A stretch of DNA of 64,000 nucleotides from Saccharopolyspora aridisoli. GTDB lineage: Bacteria; Actinomycetota; Actinomycetes; Mycobacteriales; Pseudonocardiaceae. Made by a program: the position numbers and the translations under genes. Below the pieces are notes generated by a model. That model saw nothing but the letters and a program-made list of their open reading frames with translations. It was not told the DNA's origin and did no database searches. The DNA lies in assembly GCF_004348445.1 (NCBI RefSeq), contig NZ_SMKV01000030.1, forward strand, positions 1-64,000, written 5' to 3'. This document shows, piece after piece, positions 53,605 through 62,440 of the stretch; position 1 is the stretch's first letter; each line of letters starts with the position of its first letter.

Positions 53605-54516
53605 TCAGGCTGGGGTGGTGGCGTCGAGGAGTTCGTCCAGGTCGACCCTCCGGGCGGTGTCGACGAACGCCCTGGCGAGGATGGGTTCCGGGTCGCGGTC
53701 GTGCAGCACCAGTCCGATCGTCTTGCTGATCTGCGGCTCCGACAGTGGGACCGCGCGCATGCCCTCCGGAATCCCGAAGCGCAGGAGCCACGAGTGGGGC
53801 AGCACGGTGGCCCACGGTCCCTCGCGCACGTGCGCGTAGAGCGCGCTGATGGAGTTCGTCTCCACCGCCGGTTGCGGCTTCACCCTGGCCTGCTCGAACA
53901 CCGAGTTGAGGATGCGCCGGTTCTGCATGTCCTCCGACAGCAGGCACAGCGGGTGCTCGGCGGCCTCCGACCAGGTCGCCGACTCCCCGTCGTCGAGGTC
54001 CTCCTCGGCGGCCAGGAGCAGGTAGCGCTCGCTGTAGAGCGGAACCGTGCGGACGCCGGTCAGCGGCTCGTTGTCGATGTAGGTCACGCCGACGTCGAGC
54101 CCGTACTGCGACAGACCCCGCTGGATCTCGATGGAGGTCATCGAGCTCACCTGCACCCGCACCCGGGGCTGGTCCTGGCACAGCAGCGACGTCAGGTTCG
54201 GCACCACGCACAGCGCTGTCGGGATGCACCCGATCCGCAGCCGTCCGCTGAGCCCTTCCCGCATCGCCCCGACGTCCTCGATCAGCGCGTCCCGCTCGGC
54301 GAGGATGCGGTAGGCCCACTTCAGGATCCGCTCGCCCTCCGGGGTGAAGCCGATGAACCGGTTCCCCCGCTGGATGATCTGGACGTGCAGTTCGGCTTCG
54401 AGCTTGCGGATCGCAGCCGACATGGCCGGTTGCGAGATGTAGCACGCCTCTGCGGCGCGGGCGAAGTGCTTCTCGCGCGCCAGGGTCGTCAGGTATTCCA
54501 GTTGCCGCAGGAGCAT
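53605..54516 (-). CDS. LysR-family transcriptional regulator
   Basis: 303-aa regulator: LLRQLEYLTTLAREKHFARAAEACYISQPAMSAAIRKLEAELHVQII, then an effector domain (LRIGCIPTALCVVPNLTSLL, LLAAEEDLDDGES). ATG 54516 starts the family homology; the frame is open to 54693. It is similar in type to regulators of formate dehydrogenase operons, and a LysR-type box precedes that operon at 61880. The link is an inference. Confidence 0.9.
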   Translation of the reverse strand: MLLRQLEYLTTLAREKHFARAAEACYISQPAMSAAIRKLEAELHVQIIQRGNRFIGFTPEGERILKWAYRILAERDALIEDVGAMREGLSGRLRIGCIPTALCVVPNLTSLLCQDQPRVRVQVSSMTSIEIQRGLSQYGLDVGVTYIDNEPLTGVRTVPLYSERYLLLAAEEDLDDGESATWSEAAEHPLCLLSEDMQNRRILNSVFEQARVKPQPAVETNSISALYAHVREGPWATVLPHSWLLRFGIPEGMRAVPLSEPQISKTIGLVLHDRDPEPILARAFVDTARRVDLDELLDATTPA

Positions 54517-54964
54517 GCGCGCGATGCTAATCGTCCGGCCACGGCAGCGGTGGCGCCTCAGCCGCCGTGGCGGATGAGGTGGTGCAAGCAGGATCAGCTG
54601 GGCGAGCCGCCGCGGCTCGTTGCGCCTGCCGTCGTCGAGCTTGCCGAGGCCATCGATGGCGGTGTCGTGCTGAGTCTCCCACGCGACCCGCACGTCCTCG
54701 GCGGACCGAGGGCGGCCTCCCCCGGCGGGGGTGTCGAGAGGGGGAGTGCGGAACCGTGGGAGTCGATGTCCGGAGCGGGGATCGGCGGATCGAGGAACGC
54801 CCGATCGGTGTACTGCCTGCGCGGATGACTAGATCAACGGCACCCGCGGTGACTGCTGCAAGTGGATGGCCGTCCTTGCCCCGGAACGTTAACCCCCGTT
54901 AGCGTGATCGGAGTCACGGTCCGCTGGGTCGATGGCGGATGCGATGTGCGACGAGGAGGTCGTG
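54517..54964. other. 448-base divergent promoter region (LysR / GAF-LytTR)
   Basis: No gene seen; long frames are antisense or low-complexity. CGAT-GCTA-ATCG at 54522-54533 lies just before the LysR start. Two CGTTA words near 54886-54901 precede the GAF-LytTR gene. Confidence 0.4.
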
Positions 54965-56386
54965 ATGGCCGGCTTGGTCCCGCCGTTGGGAATTGCGTCG
55001 AGCACGCCTGGCGAGGATTCGCTGACCACCGCGTCGAAGGTCACCAGGGCGTGGGAGGCGTTCGCGACCGGTGAGGACATCACCTCCGACGTGCGGCCCG
55101 ACATCCTCGCCTCCTGGTACCGCTGCCGTGATCAGTACGAAGTGGACCCCTCGCTCGACGCCGCTCCGCCGGCCCCCGGTTACCACGACCAAGGGCCGGA
55201 CAACGACGTCATCTTCACCCAGCTCGGCGGGCTCGGCGCCCTGGCCGGGCGGGACGTCGAACTCGACGGCGGGGTCGTCGCGGTCACCGACGGCTCCGGG
55301 CGCATCCTCGGCACCTGGGGCGACCCGTCGGCCCGCCGCCGGGCCGAGCTGTCCAACATGGCGCCCTGGTCGTCGTGGTCGGAGCAGTGCACCGGCACCA
55401 ACGGGATGGGCACGTCCTTCGAGGTCACCGGCCCGGTCACGGTCACCGGCGCCGAGCACTGGTGCGAGGGCTTCCACCAGTGGGCGTGCGCGGGCATCGC
55501 CATCCGCGACGTGGTGACCGGATCGGCGATCGCCTCGATCAACATCTCCCGTTGGGGCGCGAAGCTCTCCCCGGAGGTTCCGGGATGGCTGCAGAAGGCC
55601 GCGTCCTGCATCGAGCAGGAGGTCCACCGCAGGGCCGTCGACGAGGCCAAGCGGGTGTGCACGGCGTTCAAGCGGGAGCACACCGACCACAGCGGCCCGC
55701 TGGTCGCCCTCGACCGGGGCGGTCAGGTCGTCGCGGCCAACGACGCCGCCCTGTCCATGCTGCACCTGCCGGCCGACGCCCCGGCCTCGCGCGGCGCGAT
55801 GGAACCTGCCGAGCGGTCCCGACCGGACATCGCCGAACTGTCCGATGTCGTGCGCTGGGCGGCGGGACGGGCGGCGCAGAACCCGCAGTGGAGCGGATAC
55901 GCACAGCTGGGGGTCGCCGGTGACGGCGCGGTTCCCGCGACGCTGCGGCCGATCACGGAGGCCGGCCGCGTGGTCGGGATGCTCTGCGCGTTCGGCCTGC
56001 AGGAAGGCGAGCCCTACGGCCGCGCGGGAGAGGGCACGGCCGTGCCCATGCCACCCCGGGTCATCGGCGTCCGCAACGACCGCCTGGTACTGCTCGCGCC
56101 CTCGGAGGTCCGCTACGCCGAAGCGGACCGCAACACCGTCTGGCTCAGCACCGACCGCGGCCGGATCCTGGCCGCCACCAGGGGCTTGGACCACGTCGAC
56201 CAAGCGCTGAGCCGCCACGGCTTCCGCCGCGTGCACCGCCGCTTCCTGGTCAACCTCCGCCGGGTCGCCGAGGTCGAACGCGGCACCAAGGGCGAGCTGT
56301 TCCTCGTCACCGACCCGCGCGTGCCCGAGCTCGTTCCGGTCTCCCGGCGCCACGCCCCCGAAATCCGCCGACTGCTGGGCGTTTGA
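54965..56386 (+). CDS. GAF-LytTR transcriptional regulator
   Basis: 473-aa regulator. N-terminal AcoR-like segment RPDILASWYRCRDQYEVDP, a GAF domain with SEQCTGTNGMGTSFEVTGPV and ASINISRWG, and a C-terminal LytTR DNA-binding domain (RNTVWLSTDRGRILAATRGLDHVDQALSRHGFRRVHRRFLVNL). GAGGAGG precedes ATG 54965. AcoR-type GAF domains sense alcohols or ketones; the output domain here is LytTR instead of a sigma-54 activator. Located just before pqqA, it probably activates the PQQ genes. Confidence 0.88.
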   Translation: MAGLVPPLGIASSTPGEDSLTTASKVTRAWEAFATGEDITSDVRPDILASWYRCRDQYEVDPSLDAAPPAPGYHDQGPDNDVIFTQLGGLGALAGRDVELDGGVVAVTDGSGRILGTWGDPSARRRAELSNMAPWSSWSEQCTGTNGMGTSFEVTGPVTVTGAEHWCEGFHQWACAGIAIRDVVTGSAIASINISRWGAKLSPEVPGWLQKAASCIEQEVHRRAVDEAKRVCTAFKREHTDHSGPLVALDRGGQVVAANDAALSMLHLPADAPASRGAMEPAERSRPDIAELSDVVRWAAGRAAQNPQWSGYAQLGVAGDGAVPATLRPITEAGRVVGMLCAFGLQEGEPYGRAGEGTAVPMPPRVIGVRNDRLVLLAPSEVRYAEADRNTVWLSTDRGRILAATRGLDHVDQALSRHGFRRVHRRFLVNLRRVAEVERGTKGELFLVTDPRVPELVPVSRRHAPEIRRLLGV

Positions 56387-56567
56387 CCGGCGCAACCGCG
56401 CGCTGCCGGACGACGTGATCGGGCGCAGCTCGACGTGCACCGCTCGTCGTCGCGGCGATGCCGTTCGTTGGGACTTCCGCGCCGCCGGTCGGCGATCGGT
56501 TGTCACCGCAGCGACCGATCGCTGAGGCTGTGAACTGCTGGAACGCGGAACCGAGGAGGAAATCACG

Positions 56568-56639
56568 ATGTGGGAGACCCCTGAGTACACGGTGATCGAC
56601 GTCTGCGCCGAAGTCACCGGCTACTACCACCAGCTCTGA
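56568..56639 (+). CDS. pqqA: PQQ precursor peptide PqqA
   Basis: 23-residue peptide beginning MWETPEYTV and ending EVTGYYHQL. Glu15 and Tyr19 are the pair PqqE would cross-link to start pyrroloquinoline quinone. The usual Gly-Phe before the Glu is Cys-Ala here. GAGGAGG precedes the ATG. pqqB begins 5 bases later. It is nearly identical to the second PqqA at 61439-61522 across the central residues. Confidence 0.93.
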   Translation: MWETPEYTVIDVCAEVTGYYHQL

Positions 56640-56644
56640 CGGCC

Positions 56645-57538
56645 GTGCTCGTCCACTGCCTGGGAGTCGCGGCAGGTGGCGGGTACCCGCAGTGGAACTG
56701 CGCGTGCCCCGGATGCCGCGAGGTCCGCACCGCGCCGGAGCGCGCTTCGGCGCACGCGGGCCTCGCGGTCTCCGGCACCGGTGACCGCTGGTTCCTGCTC
56801 AACGCGACACCCGACGTGCACCACCAGATCAACGCCGACCCCAGCCTGCACCCCGGTCCCGGGCCGAGGGAGACGCCGGTGGCCGGAGTGCTGCTCACCG
56901 ACGCAGAGTTCGATCACACGATCGGGCTCCTGGTGCTCCGGGAGGGCTCTTCGCTGGAGGTCTTCGGCACGGCACCCGTGCTGGCCGCGCTCACCGACCA
57001 CTTCCCGGTGCGAGACCTGGTCTCCGACTACGCCGACGTGCGGTGGCGGACGGTGCACATCGGCAAGCCCATCGACCTCGACGAACGGCTCCGGGTGACG
57101 GCGTTCGCCACCGGGAGCAAACCACCGCGCTACGTCGGGCACCACGCCGGGCCCGGTGATTGGGAGACCGGCTACGTGCTGCACGACCAGGTGAGCGGCG
57201 GAACCGCCGTCTACGCCCCGACCGTGCCGAGTTGGGACGAGCACTTCGCCGAGCAGGTCGCCGACGCCGACTGCGTGTTCGTCGACGGCACCTTCTGGAC
57301 CGACGACGAGATGTCCCGTCACGGAACCGGCGACCGGCCCGGCAGGTCCATGGGCCACATGCCCGTCAGCGGTGCGGACGGTTCGGCTCGGCACCTGGCC
57401 GCGCTGCCCGCCCGCCGCAAGATCTACGTCCACGTCAACAACACCAATCCCATCCTCGACGAGGGATCAGCTGAGCGAGCAGAACTCGCGGCGCTGGGCA
57501 TCGAGGTGGGACGTGCGGGTCTGGAGGTCGAACTATGA
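56645..57538 (+). CDS. pqqB: PQQ biosynthesis protein PqqB
   Basis: 297-aa metallo-hydrolase-fold oxygenase of PQQ synthesis. GVAAGGGYPQWNCACPGC holds the family's Cys zinc residues, with LLTDAEFDHTIGLLVLREG and the later VHVNNTNPILDE. GTG start directly after pqqA; pqqC overlaps its stop. PqqB hydroxylates the cross-linked tyrosine. Confidence 0.95.
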   Translation: MLVHCLGVAAGGGYPQWNCACPGCREVRTAPERASAHAGLAVSGTGDRWFLLNATPDVHHQINADPSLHPGPGPRETPVAGVLLTDAEFDHTIGLLVLREGSSLEVFGTAPVLAALTDHFPVRDLVSDYADVRWRTVHIGKPIDLDERLRVTAFATGSKPPRYVGHHAGPGDWETGYVLHDQVSGGTAVYAPTVPSWDEHFAEQVADADCVFVDGTFWTDDEMSRHGTGDRPGRSMGHMPVSGADGSARHLAALPARRKIYVHVNNTNPILDEGSAERAELAALGIEVGRAGLEVEL

Positions 57539-58230
57539 GGCCCTGGTCGTCGGAGGAGTTCGAGGCGGAGTTGCGCGCGGTCGGCGAGGCGCGCTACCAC
57601 CACCTGCACCCGTTCAACGAGCGGATGCACGCCGGTGACCTGACCGAGGAGGAGTTCCGCGGCTGGGTGCGAAACCGCTTCTTCTACCAGATCAACCTGC
57701 CGGTGAAGGACGCCTTCATCCTCACCAAGCTGCCCAACGGCGCCGAGCGCCGGAAGTGGATCAAGCGCATCACCGACCACGACGGCACCGCTGAGGTCGA
57801 AGGCGGCATCGAGCGCTGGGTCCGGCTCGGCGAAGCCGTCGGACTCACCCGGGACGAGCTCTACGACACCCGCACCGTGCTGCCCGGCGTCCGCTTCGCC
57901 GTGGACGCCTACGTCGACTTCTGCAGGCACAAGCCGTGGCTGGAGGCGGTGGCCTCGGCGATGACCGAGCTGTTCGCGCCCGACCTGCTCAGCCGCCGCA
58001 TCGTCGACGTGCAGAAGCACTACCCGTGGCTGGACTCGCGCGGCCTGGAGTACTTCCGGACCCGGCTGACCCAGCAGCCCGCCGACATCGCGCACCTGCT
58101 CGGACTGGTGCTCGACAACGCCCGGACCCGGGAGCAGCAGGAGGCGTGCGTGCGTGCCCTGGAGTTCAAGTGCGACGTGCTGTGGACCCTGCTCGACGCG
58201 GTGCAGCTCGCTCACGGCAAGGCGGAGTGA
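57535..58230 (+). CDS. pqqC: pyrroloquinoline-quinone synthase PqqC
   Basis: 231-aa cofactorless oxidase that closes the last ring of PQQ. YHHLHPFNERMHAGDLTEEEFRGWVRNRFFYQINLPVKD and the buried His/Tyr residues in YVDFCRHKPWLEAVASAMTELFAPDL are characteristic. ATGA overlap with pqqB; pqqD starts in its stop codon. Confidence 0.95.
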   Translation: MRPWSSEEFEAELRAVGEARYHHLHPFNERMHAGDLTEEEFRGWVRNRFFYQINLPVKDAFILTKLPNGAERRKWIKRITDHDGTAEVEGGIERWVRLGEAVGLTRDELYDTRTVLPGVRFAVDAYVDFCRHKPWLEAVASAMTELFAPDLLSRRIVDVQKHYPWLDSRGLEYFRTRLTQQPADIAHLLGLVLDNARTREQQEACVRALEFKCDVLWTLLDAVQLAHGKAE

Positions 58231-58496
58231 TGGACGTCGGGAGCACACCGCGCCTGGTGCCCAAGGCGATGCTCAAGCGCGACAAGGTCCGCGACGCCGA
58301 CCTGCTGCTGCTGCCGGAACGCGTGGTGCGGCTCAACGCCTCGGGCGCGGCGATCCTGCGGCTGTGCGACGGCACGCGGTCCGTGCGGGATGTCGTCGAC
58401 CGGCTGGAGGAGGAGTTCGGTGCCAGCGGGCTCATCGACGAAGTGCTGACGTTCCTCAACGACGCGCACGACCAAGGTTGGGTGGTGTCCGGATGA
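58230..58496 (+). CDS. pqqD: PQQ peptide chaperone PqqD
   Basis: 88-aa chaperone that presents PqqA to PqqE. STPRLVPKAMLKRDKVRDADLLLLPERVVRLNASGAAIL and ILRLCDGTRSVRDVVDRLEEEF fit the family. It starts in the pqqC stop and pqqE starts in its own stop. Confidence 0.95.
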   Translation: MDVGSTPRLVPKAMLKRDKVRDADLLLLPERVVRLNASGAAILRLCDGTRSVRDVVDRLEEEFGASGLIDEVLTFLNDAHDQGWVVSG

Positions 58497-59587
58497 CCCC
58501 CGCGCCCTACGGGTTGCTGGCTGAAGTGACCCACCAGTGCCCGCTGCACTGCCTGTACTGCTCCAACCCGCTGGAGCTGCGCCAGCGGGACGAGGAGATC
58601 GGTACCGAGGACTGGCTGCGGGTGATCCGCGAAGCCGCCGACCTCGGGGTGGTGCAGGTGCACTTCTCCGGCGGTGAGCCCCTGGTGCGCGGCGACCTCG
58701 CCGAGTTGGTCGCCGAGGCGCGCGGCTGCGAGCTCTACACGAACCTGATCACCAGCGGCCTCGGGTTCACCGAGGAGCGGGCGAAATCGCTGGTCGCGGC
58801 CGGGCTCAACAGCGTGCAGCTGAGCATCCAGGGCGACACCGCCGAGGCGAGCGAACTCGTGGCCGCCACCAGGCGGTTCGACAAGAAGCGCGAGGCCGCG
58901 CGGATCATCATCGACTCCGGGCTGCCGCTGAACATGAACGTCGTGCTGCACCGGCTCAACCTCGACCGGCTCGACGCCATCATCGGCGTCTGCGAGTCGT
59001 GGGGAGCCGAACGGCTGGAACTGGCCAACACCCAGTACTACGGCTGGGGGCTGCGCAACCGGGACCTGCTGCTGCCCAGTCGCGAACAGCTCGGCGCGGC
59101 GGAGGAGGTCTACCACCGGCGGAAGGCCGAGCTGGCCGGCCGGATGGAGCTGCTGTGGATCTTGCCGGACTACTACGAGCCCTACCCGAAGCCGTGCATG
59201 GGCGGCTGGGCGCGCACCGCGCTGACCGTCGCACCGGACGGGTCGGTGTACCCGTGCCCAGTCGCCGCTGACATCGACACCCTCGACTTCCCGTCGGTGC
59301 TGGCGCACCCGCTCGACTGGATCTGGGCGAAATCGCCGGCGTTCCAGGAATACCGGGGAACCGACTGGATGCCGGACCCGTGCCGCAGCTGCTCCCGGAA
59401 GGAGATCGACTTCGGCGGCTGCCGGTGCCAGGCGTACGCGCTGACAGGCGACGCCTCGCGCACCGACCCGGTGTGCACCTTCTCGCCGGACCACCACCTC
59501 GTGCAGGACGCGGTGGATCGCGCCAACGAGACCTCCGGTGCCGCTCCCGAACCGGTCTACCGCCGCCCGCGCGCGGCTGCGGAGTGA
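58493..59587 (+). CDS. pqqE: radical SAM PqqA cross-linking enzyme PqqE
   Basis: 364-aa radical SAM/SPASM enzyme that forms the C-C bond between Glu and Tyr of PqqA. Radical SAM cysteines CPLHCLYC, GEP motif in HFSGGEPLVRGDL, and the SPASM cysteines CMGGW, CPVAADI, CRSCSRKEIDFGGCRCQAYA. ATGA overlap with pqqD. Two PqqA peptides in the window could be its substrates. Confidence 0.96.
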   Translation: MTPAPYGLLAEVTHQCPLHCLYCSNPLELRQRDEEIGTEDWLRVIREAADLGVVQVHFSGGEPLVRGDLAELVAEARGCELYTNLITSGLGFTEERAKSLVAAGLNSVQLSIQGDTAEASELVAATRRFDKKREAARIIIDSGLPLNMNVVLHRLNLDRLDAIIGVCESWGAERLELANTQYYGWGLRNRDLLLPSREQLGAAEEVYHRRKAELAGRMELLWILPDYYEPYPKPCMGGWARTALTVAPDGSVYPCPVAADIDTLDFPSVLAHPLDWIWAKSPAFQEYRGTDWMPDPCRSCSRKEIDFGGCRCQAYALTGDASRTDPVCTFSPDHHLVQDAVDRANETSGAAPEPVYRRPRAAAE

Positions 59588-59797
59588 CCGCGGTTCGTCA
59601 CCGAAACCCGGCCGTTCGTGTCTGATCACCCGCCGCCGGTACCGGATTCGTTGTCCACTCCGGAACCGGCGCGCGAGGGTGGGCGGAACGGACCGGTCCC
59701 GACCCGGCGTGATGGGTCGGACCAGGCCGGTGGCGGAGCGAGGCGTCCCCGACCGCTCTCGCCGCCACCGGCGCCCTTGTGGGAGAGGATGCATCGA

Positions 59798-60880
59798 ATG
59801 ATCAAGTCGCGCGCGGTGATCGCACGGGGGAAGGGTGAGCCGGTCGAGGTGGTGCGGATCGACCTGCCCGAACCGGGCCCCGGTGAAGTGCTGGTGCGGG
59901 TGCAGGCGTGCGGTGTCTGCCACACCGACCTGCACTACCGGGAAGGCGGCATCAACGACGAGTTCCCGTTCTTGCTCGGCCACGAGGCCGCCGGTGTCGT
60001 CGAAGCGGTGGGGCCCGGTGTGCCGGACGTGTCCGAGAACGACTTCGTGGTGCTCAACTGGCGCGCGGTGTGCGGCCAGTGCCGCGCTTGCTCGCGCGGG
60101 AAGCCCTGGTACTGCTTCGACACCAACAACGCAGACCAGCCGATGCGGCTGGAGGACGGCACGGAACTGTCCCCGGCACTGGGGATCGGGGCGTTCAGCG
60201 AGCGAACGCTCGTCCACGCCGGCCAGTGCACGCGCGTCGACCCGGCCGCACGGCCGGTCGTGGTCTCGCTGCTCGGGTGCGGCGTCATGGCCGGGATCGG
60301 TGCGGCGATCAACACGGGTGGCGTGACGCGCGGTGACTCGGTGGCCGTGATCGGCTGCGGTGGAGTCGGGAACGGCTCGATCGCAGGTGCGGCGCTGGCA
60401 GGTGCGGAGAAGGTCATCGCCGTCGACCGGGACCCGAAGAAGCTCGCCTGGGCGGAGGAGTTCGGAGCCACCCACACCGTCAACGCCGCCGAGACCGATG
60501 CGGTGGCCGCCATCCGGTCGCTCACCGGAGGCAACGGTGCTGACGTCGTCATCGACGCCGTCGGCCGGCCGGAGACCTTCGAGCAGGCGTTCTACGCCCG
60601 CGACCTGGCGGGCACGGCGGTGCTGGTGGGTGTGCCGACCCCGGAGATGGAGATCAAGCTCCCGCTGCTGGACGTCTTCGGGCGAGGCGGCGCGGTGAAG
60701 TCCTCCTGGTACGGCGACTGCTTGCCCAGCCGGGACTTCCCGATGCTCACCAACCTCCACCAGCAGGGCCGCTTGCCCCTCGACAAGTTCGTCACCGAGG
60801 AGATCACCCTCGACGAGGTCGAGGACGCCTTCGCCAAGATGCAGCGCGGGGAAGTCCTGCGCTCCGTCGTCGTCTTCTGA
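59798..60880 (+). CDS. mscR: mycothiol-dependent formaldehyde dehydrogenase / S-nitrosomycothiol reductase
   Basis: 360-aa zinc alcohol dehydrogenase oxidising S-hydroxymethyl-mycothiol. Motifs match mycobacterial MscR/AdhE2: [33 protein letters not shown], structural-zinc [31 protein letters not shown], and the ending [17 protein letters not shown] is 9 bases before ATG 59798; ATG 59789 is in frame. It links formaldehyde to the formate dehydrogenase operon, probably with PQQ-dependent alcohol oxidation upstream. Confidence 0.93.
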   Translation: MIKSRAVIARGKGEPVEVVRIDLPEPGPGEVLVRVQACGVCHTDLHYREGGINDEFPFLLGHEAAGVVEAVGPGVPDVSENDFVVLNWRAVCGQCRACSRGKPWYCFDTNNADQPMRLEDGTELSPALGIGAFSERTLVHAGQCTRVDPAARPVVVSLLGCGVMAGIGAAINTGGVTRGDSVAVIGCGGVGNGSIAGAALAGAEKVIAVDRDPKKLAWAEEFGATHTVNAAETDAVAAIRSLTGGNGADVVIDAVGRPETFEQAFYARDLAGTAVLVGVPTPEMEIKLPLLDVFGRGGAVKSSWYGDCLPSRDFPMLTNLHQQGRLPLDKFVTEEITLDEVEDAFAKMQRGEVLRSVVVF

Positions 60881-60950
60881 ACCCCGCACCGAAGTCGGTC
60901 TCGCAGGTGGGAGGACCTGCGGCTTCGCGGACTCCGCGGTGGTCCGGTGG

Positions 60951-61283
60951 TCACAGGGGACGGCCTATGTCCACGTGGACCACCACCTCGTCCCCCGAGA
61001 TCTCGACCTGGTGGGTGCGCAGCGGTTCGGTGGCAGGAGGGCAGAGGGGTTCTCCGCTGCGGACGTCGAAGCGGGACAGGTGCACCGGGCACTCCAGCGA
61101 CGTGCCGTCGAAATGACCGTCGCTGAGCACCGCCCAGGCGTGCGAGCACACGTCGTCGATGGCGTAGAGCCGCCCGGCGACGTTGAACACCGCTACCGGC
61201 GGGAGCGTGTTGAGCCGTCTGACGGTCCCGGGCGGGAACTCGTGCACTCCGCACACTCGGACTCGATGCGTGGCCGGGGGCAT
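60951..61283 (-). CDS. Rieske [2Fe-2S] ferredoxin-like protein
   Basis: 110-aa soluble protein with the two cluster motifs CSHAWAVLSDG and CPVHLSRFD. No membrane helix or oxygenase domain. AAGGAGTG precedes ATG 61283. It follows pqqA2 on the same strand (155 bases), so they may be one transcript; electron transfer to or from a quinoprotein is a guess. It is convergent with the formaldehyde dehydrogenase. Confidence 0.9.
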   Translation of the reverse strand: MPPATHRVRVCGVHEFPPGTVRRLNTLPPVAVFNVAGRLYAIDDVCSHAWAVLSDGHFDGTSLECPVHLSRFDVRSGEPLCPPATEPLRTHQVEISGDEVVVHVDIGRPL

Positions 61284-61438
61284 CGATGTCACTCCTTCCG
61301 CCAGAGCTCCGGTGGAGCCGGCGGTCGCACCGGCCCCGCTGACGACGGTGCCGCAAGGCCCTCGATCGATCCGCGGGCGGATCTGGTGAGGTCCTTGCGG
61401 CACTCGTGCGGTTCGAGCCGCGTGGTGGGAGCGGTGGA

Positions 61439-61522
61439 TCAGTCCTCGTCGGCGCGGTGCAGGTAACCGGTGACCTCGGCGCAGACGTCGATCACGGTGT
61501 ATCCAGGGGTTTCCCAGGTCAT
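61439..61522 (-). CDS. pqqA: second PQQ precursor peptide PqqA
   Basis: 27-residue peptide starting MTWETPGYTV and ending YLHRADED, with Glu16 and Tyr20 in the EVTGY motif. Its central twelve residues are identical to PqqA1, and the codons are nearly identical too, so the copies are recent. GAGGAG precedes the ATG. No second pqqBCDE is present; the nearby Rieske gene is the only companion. Confidence 0.9.
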   Translation of the reverse strand: MTWETPGYTVIDVCAEVTGYLHRADED

Positions 61523-61879
61523 CGCATTCTCCTCAGGTTTCGTCTCGGCCGGTGGCGTTTTCCGGCCGCAGCGGGAGCGGGGTGGTTCGGGCGACAATTC
61601 CCGAATTCCGCGCTGGAAATTCAAGTTAGGCGCACTCGTGACACCTGGGCAAGCCGGGCGGGACGAGTGCGCGACAAGCTCGCACGAGCGGCAGCGGGGC
61701 GAAAACCAGCGGCGCTGCCCGGGTGCCCGAGAAGACGATCATGAACTGACGCGTATGGGTGAAAACGCTGGTAGCGGACGGGATCGCAGCGTGCGCGAAA
61801 AAGCGGGGAAAGACGCGGAAATAGTCCGAGAAAGGGCCCTGCCCAGCGATGATGCGGGCAATCCGGTGACGCGGAGTCC

Positions 61880-61906
61880 GCATCGATACGCGGTGCTTAT
61901 CGATGC
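61880..61906. promoter_or_regulatory. LysR-type operator upstream of formate dehydrogenase
   Basis: GCATCGATA-N9-TATCGATGC, a perfect inverted repeat containing T-N11-A, 75 bases before fdsG. It lies in a 459-base gap that has no other feature I can name. A LysR-type activator such as the one at 53605 could bind it. Confidence 0.6.
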
Positions 61907-61981
61907 ATAAAAAAGCGTGCGTTGAACTTCGGGCGACGCGGCGCGACGGTAGACCCAATCTACAACGGAGTGGAGCCGCAG

Positions 61982-62440
61982 ATGACGATAGCGGAACGCG
62001 TGCGCGGCGTTGTCGAAGCGCACCGGGGCGAGCGCGGAGCCCTGCTGCCCATCCTGCACCACCTCCAGCAGGAGTTCGGCTGGATCGATCCGCAAGTCGT
62101 TCCGGTCCTGGCGCAAGAGCTCAACCTCTCGCGGGCCGACGTCCACGGGGTCATCTCCTTCTACACCGACTTCCGCTCCGAACCCGCGGGGACCAGCACG
62201 GTCAAGATCTGCCGCGCCGAGGCGTGCCAGTCGGTCGGCGCCGAACGGCTCGTGGCCGACGCCGAGCAGGTCTTCGGCGTCAAGGTCGGCCAGACCACCC
62301 CCGACCACTCGGTCACCCTCGACCAGGTGTTCTGCCTGGGCAACTGCGCGCTCGGGCCCTCCGCGCAGATCAACGGAAGGCTGCACGGCCGGGTGGATCG
62401 CAGCCGGCTCGTCGAGATCCTCGCGGAGGGAAACGCGTGA
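61982..62440 (+). CDS. fdsG: NAD-dependent formate dehydrogenase gamma subunit (NuoE-like)
   Basis: 152-aa [2Fe-2S] subunit. Cysteines in KICRAEACQSVGA and VFCLGNCALGPSAQING hold the cluster, and LLPILHHLQQEFGWI is a family mark. It passes electrons between FdsA and FdsB. fdsB starts in its stop codon. ATG 61982 was chosen over the longer frame. Confidence 0.92.
   Translation: MTIAERVRGVVEAHRGERGALLPILHHLQQEFGWIDPQVVPVLAQELNLSRADVHGVISFYTDFRSEPAGTSTVKICRAEACQSVGAERLVADAEQVFGVKVGQTTPDHSVTLDQVFCLGNCALGPSAQINGRLHGRVDRSRLVEILAEGNA

Noticed and set aside
58166-60889. 907-codon minus-strand open frame
   Set aside because: Antisense to pqqD, pqqE and mscR, all of which have clear motifs.
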